64,000 nucleotides of DNA from Methylomonas sp. (GTDB lineage Bacteria; Pseudomonadota; Gammaproteobacteria; Methylococcales; Methylomonadaceae): contig PESC01000054.1 of the NCBI GenBank assembly GCA_002929135.1, positions 62,001 to 126,000 of the forward strand, written 5' to 3'. The position numbers and the translations under genes were made by a program. Below, one piece after another: positions 53,236 to 63,513 of the stretch. The notes beneath the pieces are model-generated. The model saw only the letters and a list, made by a program, of their open reading frames with translations. It ran no database searches and was not told the origin of the DNA. The first letter of the stretch is position 1. The number at the start of each line of letters is the position of its first letter.

Positions 53236-53953
53236 CGCATACGTCCTGGTTCAAGGGTTGATTTTCGACGCCCGCACCTGCCGTCGCCAATGTCGTTTGC
53301 GATGATCTGACTGGCGTCAGCGGAATCAGCGAATACTGGCGCTTGACGGCTTTGAGACCATAAGCCATTGAAAGCAGCCGCAGCAATGGCGAGCCGAATT
53401 CGCCCTGGGTAATGGCGAATGAGTCCAGGCCGAATTCTACCGTGTTGACCAATTCGAAATTCAGCAACTTCAGCCAGTCCTGAACCCGCCGCCGGGAAAT
53501 GAAGTGCGCGCGCCAGGAATCGGCCAGCTTCATGTCCCAGAGAAACTGAAAACGGACATACGGGCTATGAGGGTTGAAACACAGCATCAGCAGTTCGCCA
53601 CCCGGTTTGAGTACGCGATCGACTTCGCGCAGGGTCTGAAAGCGTTTGGCGTCGAATTCCAGCATGTGCGGGATGATGACCAAATCCATGGATTCGGTCT
53701 GAACCGGTAACTTACTGGCTTTGGCAACCACTTTCAGGGCGCCGCTTTCGCCCAGGCCTTTGTCATCGAGAATGAGATAGTTGTTGTAAAGCGAGCAGTC
53801 GACGAAGCTTTGTTCCCAGCCCAGACCACCGATTTGCAACTGTGTCTGCTTGCAACTGACCGTGATGCCGCGCTTCAAATACTGGGTTTCCATGGTCTGC
53901 AACAGCTTGCCGCGCGGCGTTTGATACAGGGTGAACAGGAACGATCTCTTCAT
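53228..53953 (-). CDS. SAM-dependent methyltransferase (YafS-like)
   Basis: A 241-residue class I methyltransferase-like protein. Motif I is degenerate, but [20 protein letters not shown] and [20 protein letters not shown] are the acidic and post-motif blocks of Methyltransf_11. The rnhA and mltD neighbours match the yafS context of E. coli, where the substrate is unknown. Start ATG 53953 is tentative; ATG 53893 is possible. It is divergent from mltD. Confidence 0.8.
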   Translation of the reverse strand: MKRSFLFTLYQTPRGKLLQTMETQYLKRGITVSCKQTQLQIGGLGWEQSFVDCSLYNNYLILDDKGLGESGALKVVAKASKLPVQTESMDLVIIPHMLEFDAKRFQTLREVDRVLKPGGELLMLCFNPHSPYVRFQFLWDMKLADSWRAHFISRRRVQDWLKLLNFELVNTVEFGLDSFAITQGEFGSPLLRLLSMAYGLKAVKRQYSLIPLTPVRSSQTTLATAGAGVENQPLNQDVCDD

Positions 53954-54042
53954 CAGGAATGTGCCGGAAGTACAGGTTTTTTTTGGAAAATTGCGTTTGC
54001 CCGTGATAGCATCGGGCCTTTTTATTTTAGCGAGTAAAGACA

Positions 54043-55650
54043 ATGCCCCGCTCAATTTCAAAAAAATCGGCCCGACATCTGTCCTATCTGCTACCTGTTC
54101 TGTTGATGGCAGGCTGTAGCCAAACCGCCCAAAAGGAGCACGTTTCCCAGTCTTACACCAGCAAGTTTTCGGTATTTACCCGTGGTCAGGGCAGCGCCAG
54201 AAACCTGAAGTTCAAACAGGGCGAAAAAAACGAAACCAACGAAAACGTGACAGTGTGGGATCGAATGCTGTCGCTTTATGCCCTGCCTGAAATCGACAAT
54301 GCCCGCATCGACCGCGAAATCAACGGTTATTTGCGCAACCCGGAGTATCTGAGCCGCGTTCAACAGCGCGCCGAGCCTTATCTGCATTTCATTCTGAACG
54401 AAATCGAAGCCAAAAACATTCCTGGCGAAATGGCCTTGTTGCCGATCGTTGAGAGTGCGTTCAAACCCAATGCCGAATCACCGGCACAGGCTTCAGGTTT
54501 GTGGCAGTTCATTCCGCCAACTGGCAGGCTGTATGGCCTGGAGCAAAACAAATGGTACGACGGCCGCCGTGACATCATCGAATCCACCCAGGCTGCCACC
54601 CGCTTCCTGAAAGAACTCAGCGCAGAATTCAACAACGACTGGCTGCTGGCTCTGGCGTCTTACAACACCGGCAAGGGCAACATCCGCAATGCCGTCGAGC
54701 GTAACGCCGCCAATGGTTTGCCGACCGATTTCTGGTCGTTGAACCTTAATAGCGAAACCTCAGCCTACGTGCCGCGCTTGCTGGCCATCGCCAAGATTTT
54801 CGCCAATCCGGAAAAATACAACATCAACCTGCACCAGATTGCCGATCAGCCATATTTCGAAATGATCGATGTCAAATCGCAACTCGATCTGACCAAGGCG
54901 GCGGAAATGGCGCAAACCCCGATCGACGACCTGATGAAACTCAATCCGGGCTTCAACCGCCGCAGCACGGCACCCAACGGCCCCCACCGCCTGCTGATTC
55001 CGGTCGACAAGGCCGGAGCCTTCAAGGAGAAACTGGCGGAATTGCCGCGTCATGAGCGCATCAAGTGGGAGCACCACGCCATCGGCAAGAAAGAAACCCT
55101 GAGGAGCATCGCGCAAGCGCATAACACCACGGTCGACGAAATCATCGCCATCAACCACTTGGATGACGACAATATCGAACCCGGCAAGGTATTGCTGATA
55201 CCGATGTCGTATCAAACGGCCAAAGGCGACAACGAGCCATCAGCCGTTACTGCCAACAAGCCACAAAACCCGCCGCAGCCGCAGCTTACCAAGCAGGTGT
55301 ACACGGTCAAGAAAGGCGATACCTTGTGGAGTTTGTCGCAGCGCTTCTCGGTCGACAAGGACGACATCGTGAGCTGGAACAAATTATCGGCCAAAGCCGC
55401 GCTCAAGCCCGGCCAAAAGCTGACTCTCAAGAAAACCGGCGGCACGATCGCAGTGGCGTCCACGGCACCCGCCATCAAACAAATTGCTTACACTGTCAAG
55501 GCGGGCGACACCCTAGCCAAAATTTCCAGGAAATTCAATGTCAACGTCACCGATCTGCGCAAGTGGAACAACGTACCCAAAAACCAGGCCGACATCAAAC
55601 CTGGTGCCAAACTGAAAATCATGGTGGAAGCCAGCCAGGCATCCTCCTGA
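54043..55650 (+). CDS. mltD: Membrane-bound lytic murein transglycosylase D
   Basis: A 535-residue lipoprotein (lipobox LLMAGC, Cys25). The GH23 catalytic domain has Glu137 in LPIVESAF, then PAQASGLWQFIPPTG and ALASYNTGKGNIRNA. Three LysM domains follow at about 347-388 (the weakest), 422-466 (QVYTVKKGDTLWSLSQRF) and 482-527 (YTVKAGDTLAKISRKF). It cleaves murein glycan to 1,6-anhydroMurNAc, complementing the Mpl recycling enzyme elsewhere in the window. A bidirectional terminator follows. Confidence 0.95.
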   Translation: MPRSISKKSARHLSYLLPVLLMAGCSQTAQKEHVSQSYTSKFSVFTRGQGSARNLKFKQGEKNETNENVTVWDRMLSLYALPEIDNARIDREINGYLRNPEYLSRVQQRAEPYLHFILNEIEAKNIPGEMALLPIVESAFKPNAESPAQASGLWQFIPPTGRLYGLEQNKWYDGRRDIIESTQAATRFLKELSAEFNNDWLLALASYNTGKGNIRNAVERNAANGLPTDFWSLNLNSETSAYVPRLLAIAKIFANPEKYNINLHQIADQPYFEMIDVKSQLDLTKAAEMAQTPIDDLMKLNPGFNRRSTAPNGPHRLLIPVDKAGAFKEKLAELPRHERIKWEHHAIGKKETLRSIAQAHNTTVDEIIAINHLDDDNIEPGKVLLIPMSYQTAKGDNEPSAVTANKPQNPPQPQLTKQVYTVKKGDTLWSLSQRFSVDKDDIVSWNKLSAKAALKPGQKLTLKKTGGTIAVASTAPAIKQIAYTVKAGDTLAKISRKFNVNVTDLRKWNNVPKNQADIKPGAKLKIMVEASQASS

Positions 55651-55671
55651 CAGTTCGGATTTTGCCATAAC

Positions 55672-55707
55672 AAAAGGCGCGACCGGAGATTACCGGTCGC
55701 GCCTTTT
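55672..55707. terminator. Bidirectional terminator between mltD and sucD
   Basis: A 15-bp stem (AAAAGGCGCGACCGG with its complement) closes a 6-nt loop and has T runs on both strands, serving mltD from the left and sucCD from the right. Confidence 0.92.
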
Positions 55708-55731
55708 TTTTGTGCGCAGGATGCGCTGGAG

Positions 55732-56598
55732 TCAAAAACACGCCCGCATTGCAGCACCAATATCGGACGGCGAACTGACCATGCTGACCCCGGCGGCCTG
55801 CATCGCGGCGATTTTCCCGGCGGCGGTACCCGTACCGCCGGTGACGATGGCACCGGCATGGCCCATACGCTTGCCGGGCGGCGCAGTCTGACCGGCGATG
55901 TAACCAACCACCGGCTTGCTGACGTGGGCCTTGATGAAATCGGCCGCCTGCTCCTCGTCGCTGCCGCCGATCTCGCCTATCATCACCATGCCATGGGTAT
56001 CGGGGTCGTCCTGGAAACGCTGGAGTACGTCGATGAAGTTCATGCCGCGTATCGGGTCGCCGCCGATGCCGACGCAAGTGCTCTGACCCAGGCCTTCGCG
56101 CGTGGTTTGATGCACGGCTTCGTAGGTCAGCGTACCGGAGCGCGACACGATGCCTATCCTGCCGGGCATGTGAATATGACCCGGCATGATGCCGATCTTG
56201 CATTGACCAGGTGTGATGACGCCGGGGCAGTTGGGGCCGACCAGCAGCGACTTCGTACCCTGCATCGCGGCTTTGACCTTCATCATCTGCAATACCGGAA
56301 TGCCTTCGGTGATGCAAACGATCAGCCCGATACCGGCATCGACCGCTTCCAGAATGGCGTCGGCGGCAAAAAGCGGTGGCACGTAAATCATCGTTGCGCT
56401 GGCTCCGGTAGCCCTGACGGCCTGTTCGACGGTGTCGAACACCGGCAGCCCCAGATGAGCCGAACCACCGCGCCCCGGCGTAACGCCGCCGACCAGTTGG
56501 GTGCCATAGGCCAGAGCCTGTTCGGAGTGGAAGGTGCCTTGTTTGCCGGTGAAGCCCTGGCAGATGACTTGAGTGTTGCTGTCGATCAAAATGCTCAT
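55732..56598 (-). CDS. sucD: Succinate--CoA ligase subunit alpha
   Basis: A 288-residue subunit. The CoA-binding Rossmann start is [20 protein letters not shown], and the phosphohistidine is in [10 protein letters not shown]. It closely follows E. coli SucD ([20 protein letters not shown]) and differs from malate-CoA ligase MtkB, in which these blocks read differently. It converts succinyl-CoA to succinate with ATP or GTP formation in the TCA cycle. Start overlaps sucC by 4 nt. Confidence 0.96.
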   Translation of the reverse strand: MSILIDSNTQVICQGFTGKQGTFHSEQALAYGTQLVGGVTPGRGGSAHLGLPVFDTVEQAVRATGASATMIYVPPLFAADAILEAVDAGIGLIVCITEGIPVLQMMKVKAAMQGTKSLLVGPNCPGVITPGQCKIGIMPGHIHMPGRIGIVSRSGTLTYEAVHQTTREGLGQSTCVGIGGDPIRGMNFIDVLQRFQDDPDTHGMVMIGEIGGSDEEQAADFIKAHVSKPVVGYIAGQTAPPGKRMGHAGAIVTGGTGTAAGKIAAMQAAGVSMVSSPSDIGAAMRACF

Positions 56599-57767
56599 GC
56601 GTGTTTACCCTCTGCAAGCGTTACCGCCAGTTCGGCGGCTTGATTCAGGTCTTCGGCGGCAACCAGCCCCAATCCTGAGTTTTTCAGCATATCCAGGCCT
56701 TGCTGGACGTTGGTGCCTTCCAGGCGGACGACGACGGGTATGGTCAAGTGCATTTCCTCGACGGCGGCCAATATACCGGCAGCAATAACGTCACATTTGA
56801 CAATGCCGCCGAAAATATTGACCAGTACGGCTTTGACGTTGCTGTCGGACAGGATCAGCTTGAAGGCTTCCTTGACTTTTTCAGTGTTGGTACCACCACC
56901 GACATCGAGAAAATTGGCCGGTGCGCCACCTTTGAGCTTGATCATGTCCATCGTCGCCATGGCCAGACCCGCGCCGTTGACCATGCAGCCGATGTTGCCG
57001 CTCAGCGTGATGTAGTTGAGGTCGTATTGCTGGGCTTCGGCCTCTCTGGCGTCTTCCTGGGCGGTGTCACGCAGGGCCGCAATGTCAGGGTGCAGCGCTA
57101 TGGCGTTGTCGTCGAAATTGATTTTGGCATCGAGCGCGACCAAATCGCCCTCATCGGTGACGATCAGCGGGTTGATTTCGATCTGGCTGCAATCCTTGGC
57201 CAGGAACAAATCCACCATGCCGTTCAGGATGTTGTGCAATTGTGCGTGTTGCTCCTTGGCCAGTCCCAGTGCGTCGGCAATTTGGCGGCCATGATAGGGT
57301 TGCAGGCCCGCCGCCGGATGCAGCTTGATCTTGACGATTTTTTCCGGGGTTTCGGCGGCAACGGCTTCGATGTCCATGCCGCCCGCTGCCGAGGCAATGA
57401 ACACCAGGCGCTCGCTGTCGCGGTCGAGCAACAGGCTGAGGTAAAACTCGGTGCGAATGGCGGATGCCTGTTCGACCCAGACACTGTCGACCGGCAAGCC
57501 ATTGGCATCGGTCTGATGGGTGACCAAGCGCGTTCCCAGCAGGCTGGTTGCGCCAGCCTTGACCTCATCCAGGCTGCGGGCGACCTTGATGCCGCCAGCC
57601 TTGCCACGGGCACCGGCATGAACCTGGGCTTTGACGACCCAGATCGAACCGGGAATGCCCTGCGCCGCCGTAATGGCTGCGTCGGCAGTGTGGGCCACGG
57701 CGCCCAGGGGTACGGGTATCGCAAAATCGCGAAACAGTTGCTTGGCCTGATATTCGTGAATGTTCAT
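56595..57767 (-). CDS. sucC: ADP-forming succinate--CoA ligase subunit beta
   Basis: A 390-residue ATP-grasp subunit. [20 protein letters not shown] and [20 protein letters not shown] are the ATP-grasp entry; [20 protein letters not shown] binds metal; [16 protein letters not shown] is a C-terminal family block. It partners SucD, and the two are cotranscribed. The usual sucAB genes are not upstream. Confidence 0.97.
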   Translation of the reverse strand: MNIHEYQAKQLFRDFAIPVPLGAVAHTADAAITAAQGIPGSIWVVKAQVHAGARGKAGGIKVARSLDEVKAGATSLLGTRLVTHQTDANGLPVDSVWVEQASAIRTEFYLSLLLDRDSERLVFIASAAGGMDIEAVAAETPEKIVKIKLHPAAGLQPYHGRQIADALGLAKEQHAQLHNILNGMVDLFLAKDCSQIEINPLIVTDEGDLVALDAKINFDDNAIALHPDIAALRDTAQEDAREAEAQQYDLNYITLSGNIGCMVNGAGLAMATMDMIKLKGGAPANFLDVGGGTNTEKVKEAFKLILSDSNVKAVLVNIFGGIVKCDVIAAGILAAVEEMHLTIPVVVRLEGTNVQQGLDMLKNSGLGLVAAEDLNQAAELAVTLAEGKHA

Positions 57768-57986
57768 GGATCAACTCGCTGGGTGGGAAAAAGAGGGTGC
57801 GGTGAATCGGCTTTGCCAGCCTGTTGGCTATTTTATCAATGGCAGCAAGGGTTATATCAGGATGTGGTCGCCACAATCGTCACCCGCGTCATGGTCGGCA
57901 AGAAATCCTTGTATCCACAATTTCAGGCTTCCGTCAATGCGTAAGTCCTACTTATAATGACCCACTTTATTTGCCGGAGGTGATTT

Positions 57987-58760
57987 ATGCGCAGGGTGAT
58001 CTTCAATCAAAAAGGTGGGGTCGGAAAATCCACCATTACATGCAATCTGGCCGCCATCAGCGCCGTCGAAGGCAAGAGAACGCTGGTCATCGACCTGGAT
58101 GTACAGGGCAACTCCACGCAATACCTGCTAGGCAGCAAAGTAGCGGAATCCGACAAGACCATTGCCCATTTCTTCAAGGACAGCCTGGGTCTGGGCTTGT
58201 TCGGTGGTGGCAAGGAAGGCCTGGATGGCCTGATACACGTAACCCCCTTCCCCAATCTGTTCGTGCTGCCATCGCATGCCGACCTGGAAGGCTTGCAAAG
58301 CCGCCTGGAATCGCGGCATAAAATCTACAAGCTGAAAGAGGCGCTGGAAAAACTCGAAGGCTTCGATCAGGTTTACATCGATACACCGCCCATCCTCAAT
58401 TTCTACAGTCTTTCAGCACTGATCGCCGCCGAAAAATGCCTGATTCCATTCGACTGCGACACCTTCGCCCGCGAAGCGTTGTACACGCTGATGCGATCGA
58501 TCGCCGAGGTCAAGGCCGACCATAACGAGAAACTGGAAGTGGAAGGCGTAGTGGTCAACCAATACCAGAAACAAGCCAACCTGCCGCGCCAACTGGTCGA
58601 CGATCTGGTTGCAGAAGGCCTGCCGGTTCTGGAAGCCAAAATCTCGACCTCGGTCAAGGTGCGGGAGTCACACAGCGATGCCAAGCCGCTGGTTCATTAC
58701 GCGCCCTCGCACAAACTCACCGAAGAGTACCGCGCACTGCATCTGGAAATTCACCGCTGA
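57987..58760 (+). CDS. ParA-family ATPase
   Basis: A 257-residue deviant Walker A ATPase. FNQKGGVGKSTITCNLAAIS is the P-loop, LVIDLDVQGNSTQYLLG is the A' motif and QVYIDTPPILNFYS is Walker B. It has no N-terminal HTH and no ParB neighbour, so it is probably not a plasmid partition gene but an orphan ParA of the kind used for positioning. GGAGGTGA lies 5 nt before the ATG. It converges on cysZ. Confidence 0.88.
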   Translation: MRRVIFNQKGGVGKSTITCNLAAISAVEGKRTLVIDLDVQGNSTQYLLGSKVAESDKTIAHFFKDSLGLGLFGGGKEGLDGLIHVTPFPNLFVLPSHADLEGLQSRLESRHKIYKLKEALEKLEGFDQVYIDTPPILNFYSLSALIAAEKCLIPFDCDTFAREALYTLMRSIAEVKADHNEKLEVEGVVVNQYQKQANLPRQLVDDLVAEGLPVLEAKISTSVKVRESHSDAKPLVHYAPSHKLTEEYRALHLEIHR

Positions 58761-58769
58761 AACACGGTC

Positions 58770-59492
58770 TCATTGCTGCTGTGTCTGCCGGTCGATATAC
58801 AGCGTGGCGGCAATGACGGCGACCTTGCCCATGACTAGATTCAACATCGGCAGCGTCAGCCCCAGGCCGGTCAAGCCGCCAAAGCTCAACATGCTCCAGC
58901 GGGCATTGTTCAAAAACTGCTTTTGTTCCGGGAATGTCAGGCCGCGATTTTCCAACGGGTAGGCCATGAATTCCATGGCCACACCCCAGGCCGAGAACAG
59001 CATCCACAACACCGGCGCGACGATATTGACGACCGGAATCAGCGATAACACCAGCAACGGCAGTATACGAGCCAGCAAATAACCCATGCGCTTGAGTTCG
59101 CCCAGGAAAATTCTGTCCCACGGCGCTTCGTCAACCGTGATGGCGTGGCCGTGAATCAATTGCAACACCCGCGCCGACAATTGACAGTACCAGGGCGCGG
59201 CGATCATATTAGCCAGCAAAGTGAAGCTGAAGAAACCCACCACCAGAAAACTGACGAAAAACAGCGGCCACAGCAACCAGTTGAGCCAGTGCAGCCAGTC
59301 CGGGATGAATTGCTGGATCAGCACATCCATCCAGTGATAGCCCAGCACGAACGCGCCGCTGTAGATCACGAGGTTGATGACCAGCGGCATCAGCAGGTAC
59401 TTGCGTAACTGCGGGTGAGTCAGCAGCTTGAACGCCTCCAGCAAGCACGACAACACCAACGCAGGATTTTGGCCTGGTTTCAGATTCAGCAT
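58770..59492 (-). CDS. cysZ: Sulfate transporter CysZ (EI24 family)
   Basis: A 240-residue inner-membrane protein with four or more long hydrophobic helices. The ends of the family are visible: [20 protein letters not shown] near residue 15, [14 protein letters not shown], and the late [15 protein letters not shown]. CysZ lets sulfate into the cytoplasm for cysteine synthesis. It overlaps mtnA by 7 nt, giving a small sulfur-related operon. Confidence 0.88.
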   Translation of the reverse strand: MLNLKPGQNPALVLSCLLEAFKLLTHPQLRKYLLMPLVINLVIYSGAFVLGYHWMDVLIQQFIPDWLHWLNWLLWPLFFVSFLVVGFFSFTLLANMIAAPWYCQLSARVLQLIHGHAITVDEAPWDRIFLGELKRMGYLLARILPLLVLSLIPVVNIVAPVLWMLFSAWGVAMEFMAYPLENRGLTFPEQKQFLNNARWSMLSFGGLTGLGLTLPMLNLVMGKVAVIAATLYIDRQTQQQ

Positions 59493-60529
59493 GGTGCCAG
59501 ACTCCCGACACCGTGCCGTCCGGGTTGCATGATCGCCCCGCGTTCGGTGACGATGGTGGTAATCAGCTCGGCAGGGGTGACATCGAATACCGGGTTCCAG
59601 GCGTCGATCGGTGAGCCGTCATCCAGATAGCACGCGGGCAGCAGTTCGCGGGCGTCGCGCTCCTCGATGTGAATGCCGTCGCCGCTGTTCAGATCGAAAT
59701 CGAAAGTCGATGTAGGCGCGGCCACCATGAATTTGACACCATGCTGTTTGGCCAGAACAGCCAGCGAGTAAGTGCCGATCTTATTGGCGACATCGCCATT
59801 GGCCGCGATGCGATCGGCACCGACCACAATCCAATCTATCTTGCCGGACTTCATCAGCCAGGCCGCCGCCGAGTCGGCAATCAGCGTTGCCGGGATGCCG
59901 TCCTGCGCCAGCTCCCACACGGTCAGGCGTGCGCCTTGCAGCCAGGGGCGGGTTTCACCGGCATAAACCTGGGCCAGTTTGCCGCGTTTGTGCAGGCTGC
60001 GAATCACGCCCAACGCCGTGCCATAACCACCCGTCGCCAGCGCACCGGCATTGCAATGGGTCAGTACCGCTTGGGTATCGCCGATGATGTCGGCACCGCG
60101 TTCACCCATGGCGAGATTGGCGGCGATGTCATCACTATGAATCCGTTGTGCCAGCGCCGTTAGTGCGGGAATTGGATCAGTGGGGTGGCTGCCGATTGCC
60201 GCACGCATGTTATCCAACGCCCAGAACAGATTGACCGCCGTTGGCCGTGAGGCGGCAAGCCCGGCCATATCGGCGGCCACCCGATCTTGCCAGTCGGCTG
60301 CCGGGTAATGCGACATGGCCGACAACACCACGCCATAGGCCGCCGCAATACCAATCGCCGGTGCGCCCCGCACCCGCATCGAGGCGATGGCTTCGGCCAC
60401 ACCGGCGGCATCGGTGTATTCGTCGTAATGCATCTGTTGCGGCAGTCGCCGCTGATCCAGCACCTTCAGACTATGGTCGCTCCAGATCAGCGAGTGCGAA
60501 GCGAGGGGGGGGGGCGTTTTGTCGTTCAT
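59486..60529 (-). CDS. mtnA: S-methyl-5-thioribose-1-phosphate isomerase
   Basis: A 347-residue enzyme of the eIF2B-like isomerase family. The catalytic Cys is in [19 protein letters not shown], the Asp in [17 protein letters not shown], and [20 protein letters not shown] is the substrate loop. It converts MTR-1-P to MTRu-1-P in methionine salvage. ATG 60529 is the family start. Codons 5-8 contain ten consecutive C (minus strand), a slippage-prone tract; the frame is correct as sequenced. Confidence 0.95.
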   Translation of the reverse strand: MNDKTPPPLASHSLIWSDHSLKVLDQRRLPQQMHYDEYTDAAGVAEAIASMRVRGAPAIGIAAAYGVVLSAMSHYPAADWQDRVAADMAGLAASRPTAVNLFWALDNMRAAIGSHPTDPIPALTALAQRIHSDDIAANLAMGERGADIIGDTQAVLTHCNAGALATGGYGTALGVIRSLHKRGKLAQVYAGETRPWLQGARLTVWELAQDGIPATLIADSAAAWLMKSGKIDWIVVGADRIAANGDVANKIGTYSLAVLAKQHGVKFMVAAPTSTFDFDLNSGDGIHIEERDARELLPACYLDDGSPIDAWNPVFDVTPAELITTIVTERGAIMQPGRHGVGSLAPC

Positions 60530-60643
60530 GTCCGTGTCAACCAATTCAATGAAAACCTGTCGGCCTGGCCTTGTTGTTAGAGAGGACGGAGCCAAGCCTG
60601 CCATGAGGCTATAATGCCCGCCTTTTGTGCGTTGGAGTCAGCG

Positions 60644-61951
60644 ATGGACGTCGATCTCGTCATTCAGCCGCGGTGGATTATACCGGTCGAGCCGGAGCAG
60701 GTGCTTTCGGATTGCAGCCTAGTCATTCATGATGGCCGCATCGTCGATTTGCTCGACCATGCGGCGGCGCTGCACCGTTACCAACCCAAATCGCTGCAAG
60801 TCCTCAATCGACATGCGCTGATTCCCGGCTTCATCAACTGCCATACCCATGCCGCGATGTCGCTGCTGTCGGGGATTGCCGACGACCTCGCCTTGATGGA
60901 CTGGCTGGAAAACCATATCTGGCCTGCGGAGCGAACCTGGATGAGTGAAGCCTTCGTTCGCGACGGCACCGATCTGGCCATTGCCGAAATGCTGCGCGGC
61001 GGCACCACCTGCTTCAACGACATGTATTTTTTTCCGGATGTGGCAGCGCAGCAAGCCATGGCGCATGGCATCCGCGCCAACATCGGGCTGATCGTGTTCG
61101 ATTTTCCGACCCTCTGGGCGGAAAATGCCGATGCCTATCTGGCCAAAGGCCTGGCGCTGCACGAACAGTTACGCCACGAAAACCTGATCAGCCTGTCCTT
61201 TGCCCCGCACGCGCCTTACACCGTGTCGGACGGGCCGTTGCGCAACGTGCGGACGTTTGCCGACGAAATGGGCCTGACCATCCACATGCACGTTCACGAA
61301 ACCGCGCACGAGCTGCGGCAACAGCACCAAGCCAGCGGCCAGACACCGCTGGAGCGCCTGGGCGAACTGGGCATGCTGGATGCCTCGTTCATGGCCGTGC
61401 ACATGACGCAGTTACAGGATGCCGACATCGCCCGCTATGCCGCCACCGGTGGTCACATCGTGCATTGCCCGGAATCGAATCTGAAACTGGCCAGCGGTTT
61501 CTGCCCGGTTGCCGCCTGTCTGGATGCCGGTATCAACGTCGCCCTGGGTACCGATGGCGCGGCCAGCAACAACGATCTGGACATGCTGGCCGAAATGCGC
61601 ACGGCTGCCTTGCTGGCCAAAGGCGTGTCCGGCAGGGCCGATGCCGTACCGGCGATGCAAGCCCTGAAAATGGCAACGATCAACGGTGCCAGGGCGCTTG
61701 GGCTGGATCATGAGATTGGCTCGTTGCAAATCGGCAAAGCCGCCGACGTAGTGGCGATCGATCTGAGCGACATCGAAACCCAGCCGACATTCAACCCACT
61801 GGCGCAGATCGTCTACGCCGCCAGTCGGCATCAGGTCACTGACGTCTGGGTGGCGGGGCGGCATGTTTTGAACAAGCGCCAGTTGACGACCCTGGACATG
61901 GACGATTTGCGCCGACGGGCCGCCGATTGGCAGACGCGTTTGAGCCGCTAA
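60644..61951 (+). CDS. mtaD: 5-methylthioadenosine/S-adenosylhomocysteine deaminase
   Basis: A 435-residue amidohydrolase of the TRZ/ATZ family. Metal-binding motifs are FINCHTHAAMS (HxH), MHVHETAHELR, and a late GTDGAASNNDLDM. Members of this clade deaminate MTA or SAH to inosine forms. Divergent mtnA 114 nt away supports an MTA-salvage role. TTGGAG lies upstream of ATG 60644; an in-frame ATG 10 codons earlier is less likely. Related deaminases with other substrates cannot be excluded. Confidence 0.88.
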   Translation: MDVDLVIQPRWIIPVEPEQVLSDCSLVIHDGRIVDLLDHAAALHRYQPKSLQVLNRHALIPGFINCHTHAAMSLLSGIADDLALMDWLENHIWPAERTWMSEAFVRDGTDLAIAEMLRGGTTCFNDMYFFPDVAAQQAMAHGIRANIGLIVFDFPTLWAENADAYLAKGLALHEQLRHENLISLSFAPHAPYTVSDGPLRNVRTFADEMGLTIHMHVHETAHELRQQHQASGQTPLERLGELGMLDASFMAVHMTQLQDADIARYAATGGHIVHCPESNLKLASGFCPVAACLDAGINVALGTDGAASNNDLDMLAEMRTAALLAKGVSGRADAVPAMQALKMATINGARALGLDHEIGSLQIGKAADVVAIDLSDIETQPTFNPLAQIVYAASRHQVTDVWVAGRHVLNKRQLTTLDMDDLRRRAADWQTRLSR

Positions 61952-62134
61952 CCCGGCGCCATACACTGGCCGCAGGTCTGGCGTTGACGCCTGTGCAATA
62001 ACCTAGTAAAAAAGTAAACTATATCGCCGCACCCATACGGCATGATTAGCGTAGCGACGGCCCCCGCACAGGTGGGTGGGCAGAACGAAACCATCCCAAG
62101 CAACGCAAACTTACAGCCACGGCTCTTATTCCTC

Positions 62135-62842
62135 ATGACAGCAACCGACAACGTACACCCCCACGAAATCCACAAATTCGGCTCGCAGGCCGAACATTGG
62201 TGGGATCCGAATGGCGAGTTCAAAACCCTGCACGACGTCAACCCGTTGCGTTTGCAGTTCATTGCCGATCATTGCACGCTGAGCGGCGCCCGCGTCGTCG
62301 ATGTCGGTTGTGGCGGCGGCATTTTGACGGAAGCTCTGGCCAAAGCCGGGGCGGATGCGCTGGGCATAGACCTGAGCGAAGAATTGATCGACATCGCCGA
62401 TCTGCACGGTCTGGAATCCGGCGTGACCGCCCAGTACCGCAAAATCAGCGCCGAGGCGCTGGCTGCCGAACAAGCGGCAAGCTTCGATCACGTCACCTGT
62501 ATGGAAATGCTCGAACACGTACCCGATCCAGCATCCATCATTCGGGCTTGTGCCACATTGGTCAAACCCGGCGGCCTGGTGTTTTTTTCGACACTGAACC
62601 GGGTGCCGAAAGCCTGGCTGCTGGCCATCGTTGCGGCCGAGCATCTGCTGAACATGGTGCCCAAGGGTACGCACGACTACAAAACCTTCATCAAACCGTC
62701 GGAGCTGAGCCAGATGGCGCGCGATGCCGGTCTGGAATTGCAAACGCTGGTCGGCATCGAATACCACCCCTTCAGCAAACGATTCAGCCTAGGGCGCGAC
62801 ATCGATGTCAATTACATTGCCGCCTTCAAGGCAGCGGAGTGA
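62135..62842 (+). CDS. ubiG: Bifunctional 2-polyprenyl-6-hydroxyphenol methylase / 3-demethylubiquinol 3-O-methyltransferase
   Basis: A 235-residue class I methyltransferase. VVDVGCGGGILTEALAKAGA is motif I, TCMEMLEHVPDPASIIRACA is the UbiG-specific block, and FIKPSELSQMARDAGLEL is the C-terminal family region. It performs both O-methylations of ubiquinone synthesis. The ATG at 62135 matches the family start; the open frame extends further upstream. It is followed after 2 nt by gph. Confidence 0.95.
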   Translation: MTATDNVHPHEIHKFGSQAEHWWDPNGEFKTLHDVNPLRLQFIADHCTLSGARVVDVGCGGGILTEALAKAGADALGIDLSEELIDIADLHGLESGVTAQYRKISAEALAAEQAASFDHVTCMEMLEHVPDPASIIRACATLVKPGGLVFFSTLNRVPKAWLLAIVAAEHLLNMVPKGTHDYKTFIKPSELSQMARDAGLELQTLVGIEYHPFSKRFSLGRDIDVNYIAAFKAAE

Positions 62843-62844
62843 CG

Positions 62845-63513
62845 ATGACGACGTTCAGGCTGGACTGCATTCTGTTCGATCTCGACGGCACCTTGCTGGA
62901 TACCGCGCCCGATCTGCTGGCCTGTCTGAACGAGGCGCTGACTGACCACGGCTACGCCGCCGCCGATCACGCTGCGGTCAGGCCGGCCATTTCGCTGGGA
63001 GCACTGGCCATGGTCGAAGCGGCCCTGGGCGACGTGGCGTCAGCCGAATCGCAGCGCATGGTCGATGCCATGCTAGCCCGCTATGAAAACAACATTGCCC
63101 GCTACAGCCAATTCTTCGATGGCATGACCGAGGTGTTGGACAGCATCGAACGACGCGGTTTGAAGTGGGGCGTCGTCACCAACAAAAAGCAACGCTACAC
63201 CACGCCGTTGATGGCCGCGTTGCGGCTGGATCACCGCGCTGCCTGCATCGTCAGCGGCGACTCTACGCCCTTCAGCAAACCGCACCCAGAACCCATGCGG
63301 GTCGCCTGTCGGCAGGCCGGGGTCGAGCCGCAAAACTGCATTTACATCGGCGATGCTGCCCACGATATCGCGGCAGGCAACCATGTCAACATGAAAACCC
63401 TGGTCGCTGCTTATGGTTATCTGAAAGACGATGACCAGCCCGAGCAATGGGGCGCTCATGCCTTGATCGACCATCCCCGCCAACTTTTGAACTGGATCGA
63501 TACCTCATCATGA
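62845..63513 (+). CDS. gph: Phosphoglycolate phosphatase, HAD family
   Basis: A 222-residue HAD hydrolase. Motif I is FDLDGTLLDTAPDLL, motif II VVTNKKQRYT, motif III the Lys of FSKPHPEPM and motif IV IGDAAHDIAAGNHV. It removes phosphate from 2-phosphoglycolate or a similar small substrate. The start is ATG 62845, with GTG 62839 two codons earlier possible. ubiG-gph-yciK is a known order in gammaproteobacteria such as Pseudomonas. Confidence 0.92.
   Translation: MTTFRLDCILFDLDGTLLDTAPDLLACLNEALTDHGYAAADHAAVRPAISLGALAMVEAALGDVASAESQRMVDAMLARYENNIARYSQFFDGMTEVLDSIERRGLKWGVVTNKKQRYTTPLMAALRLDHRAACIVSGDSTPFSKPHPEPMRVACRQAGVEPQNCIYIGDAAHDIAAGNHVNMKTLVAAYGYLKDDDQPEQWGAHALIDHPRQLLNWIDTSS

Noticed and set aside
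55732-57767. Malate-CoA ligase (mtkAB) of the serine cycle
   Set aside because: The sequence follows E. coli SucCD closely in diagnostic blocks and no serine-cycle genes are adjacent.
61952-62134. c-di-GMP-like riboswitch upstream of ubiG
   Set aside because: A GCAACGCAAAC segment vaguely resembles the class I consensus, but the paired GGCAAACC block and stems are missing.
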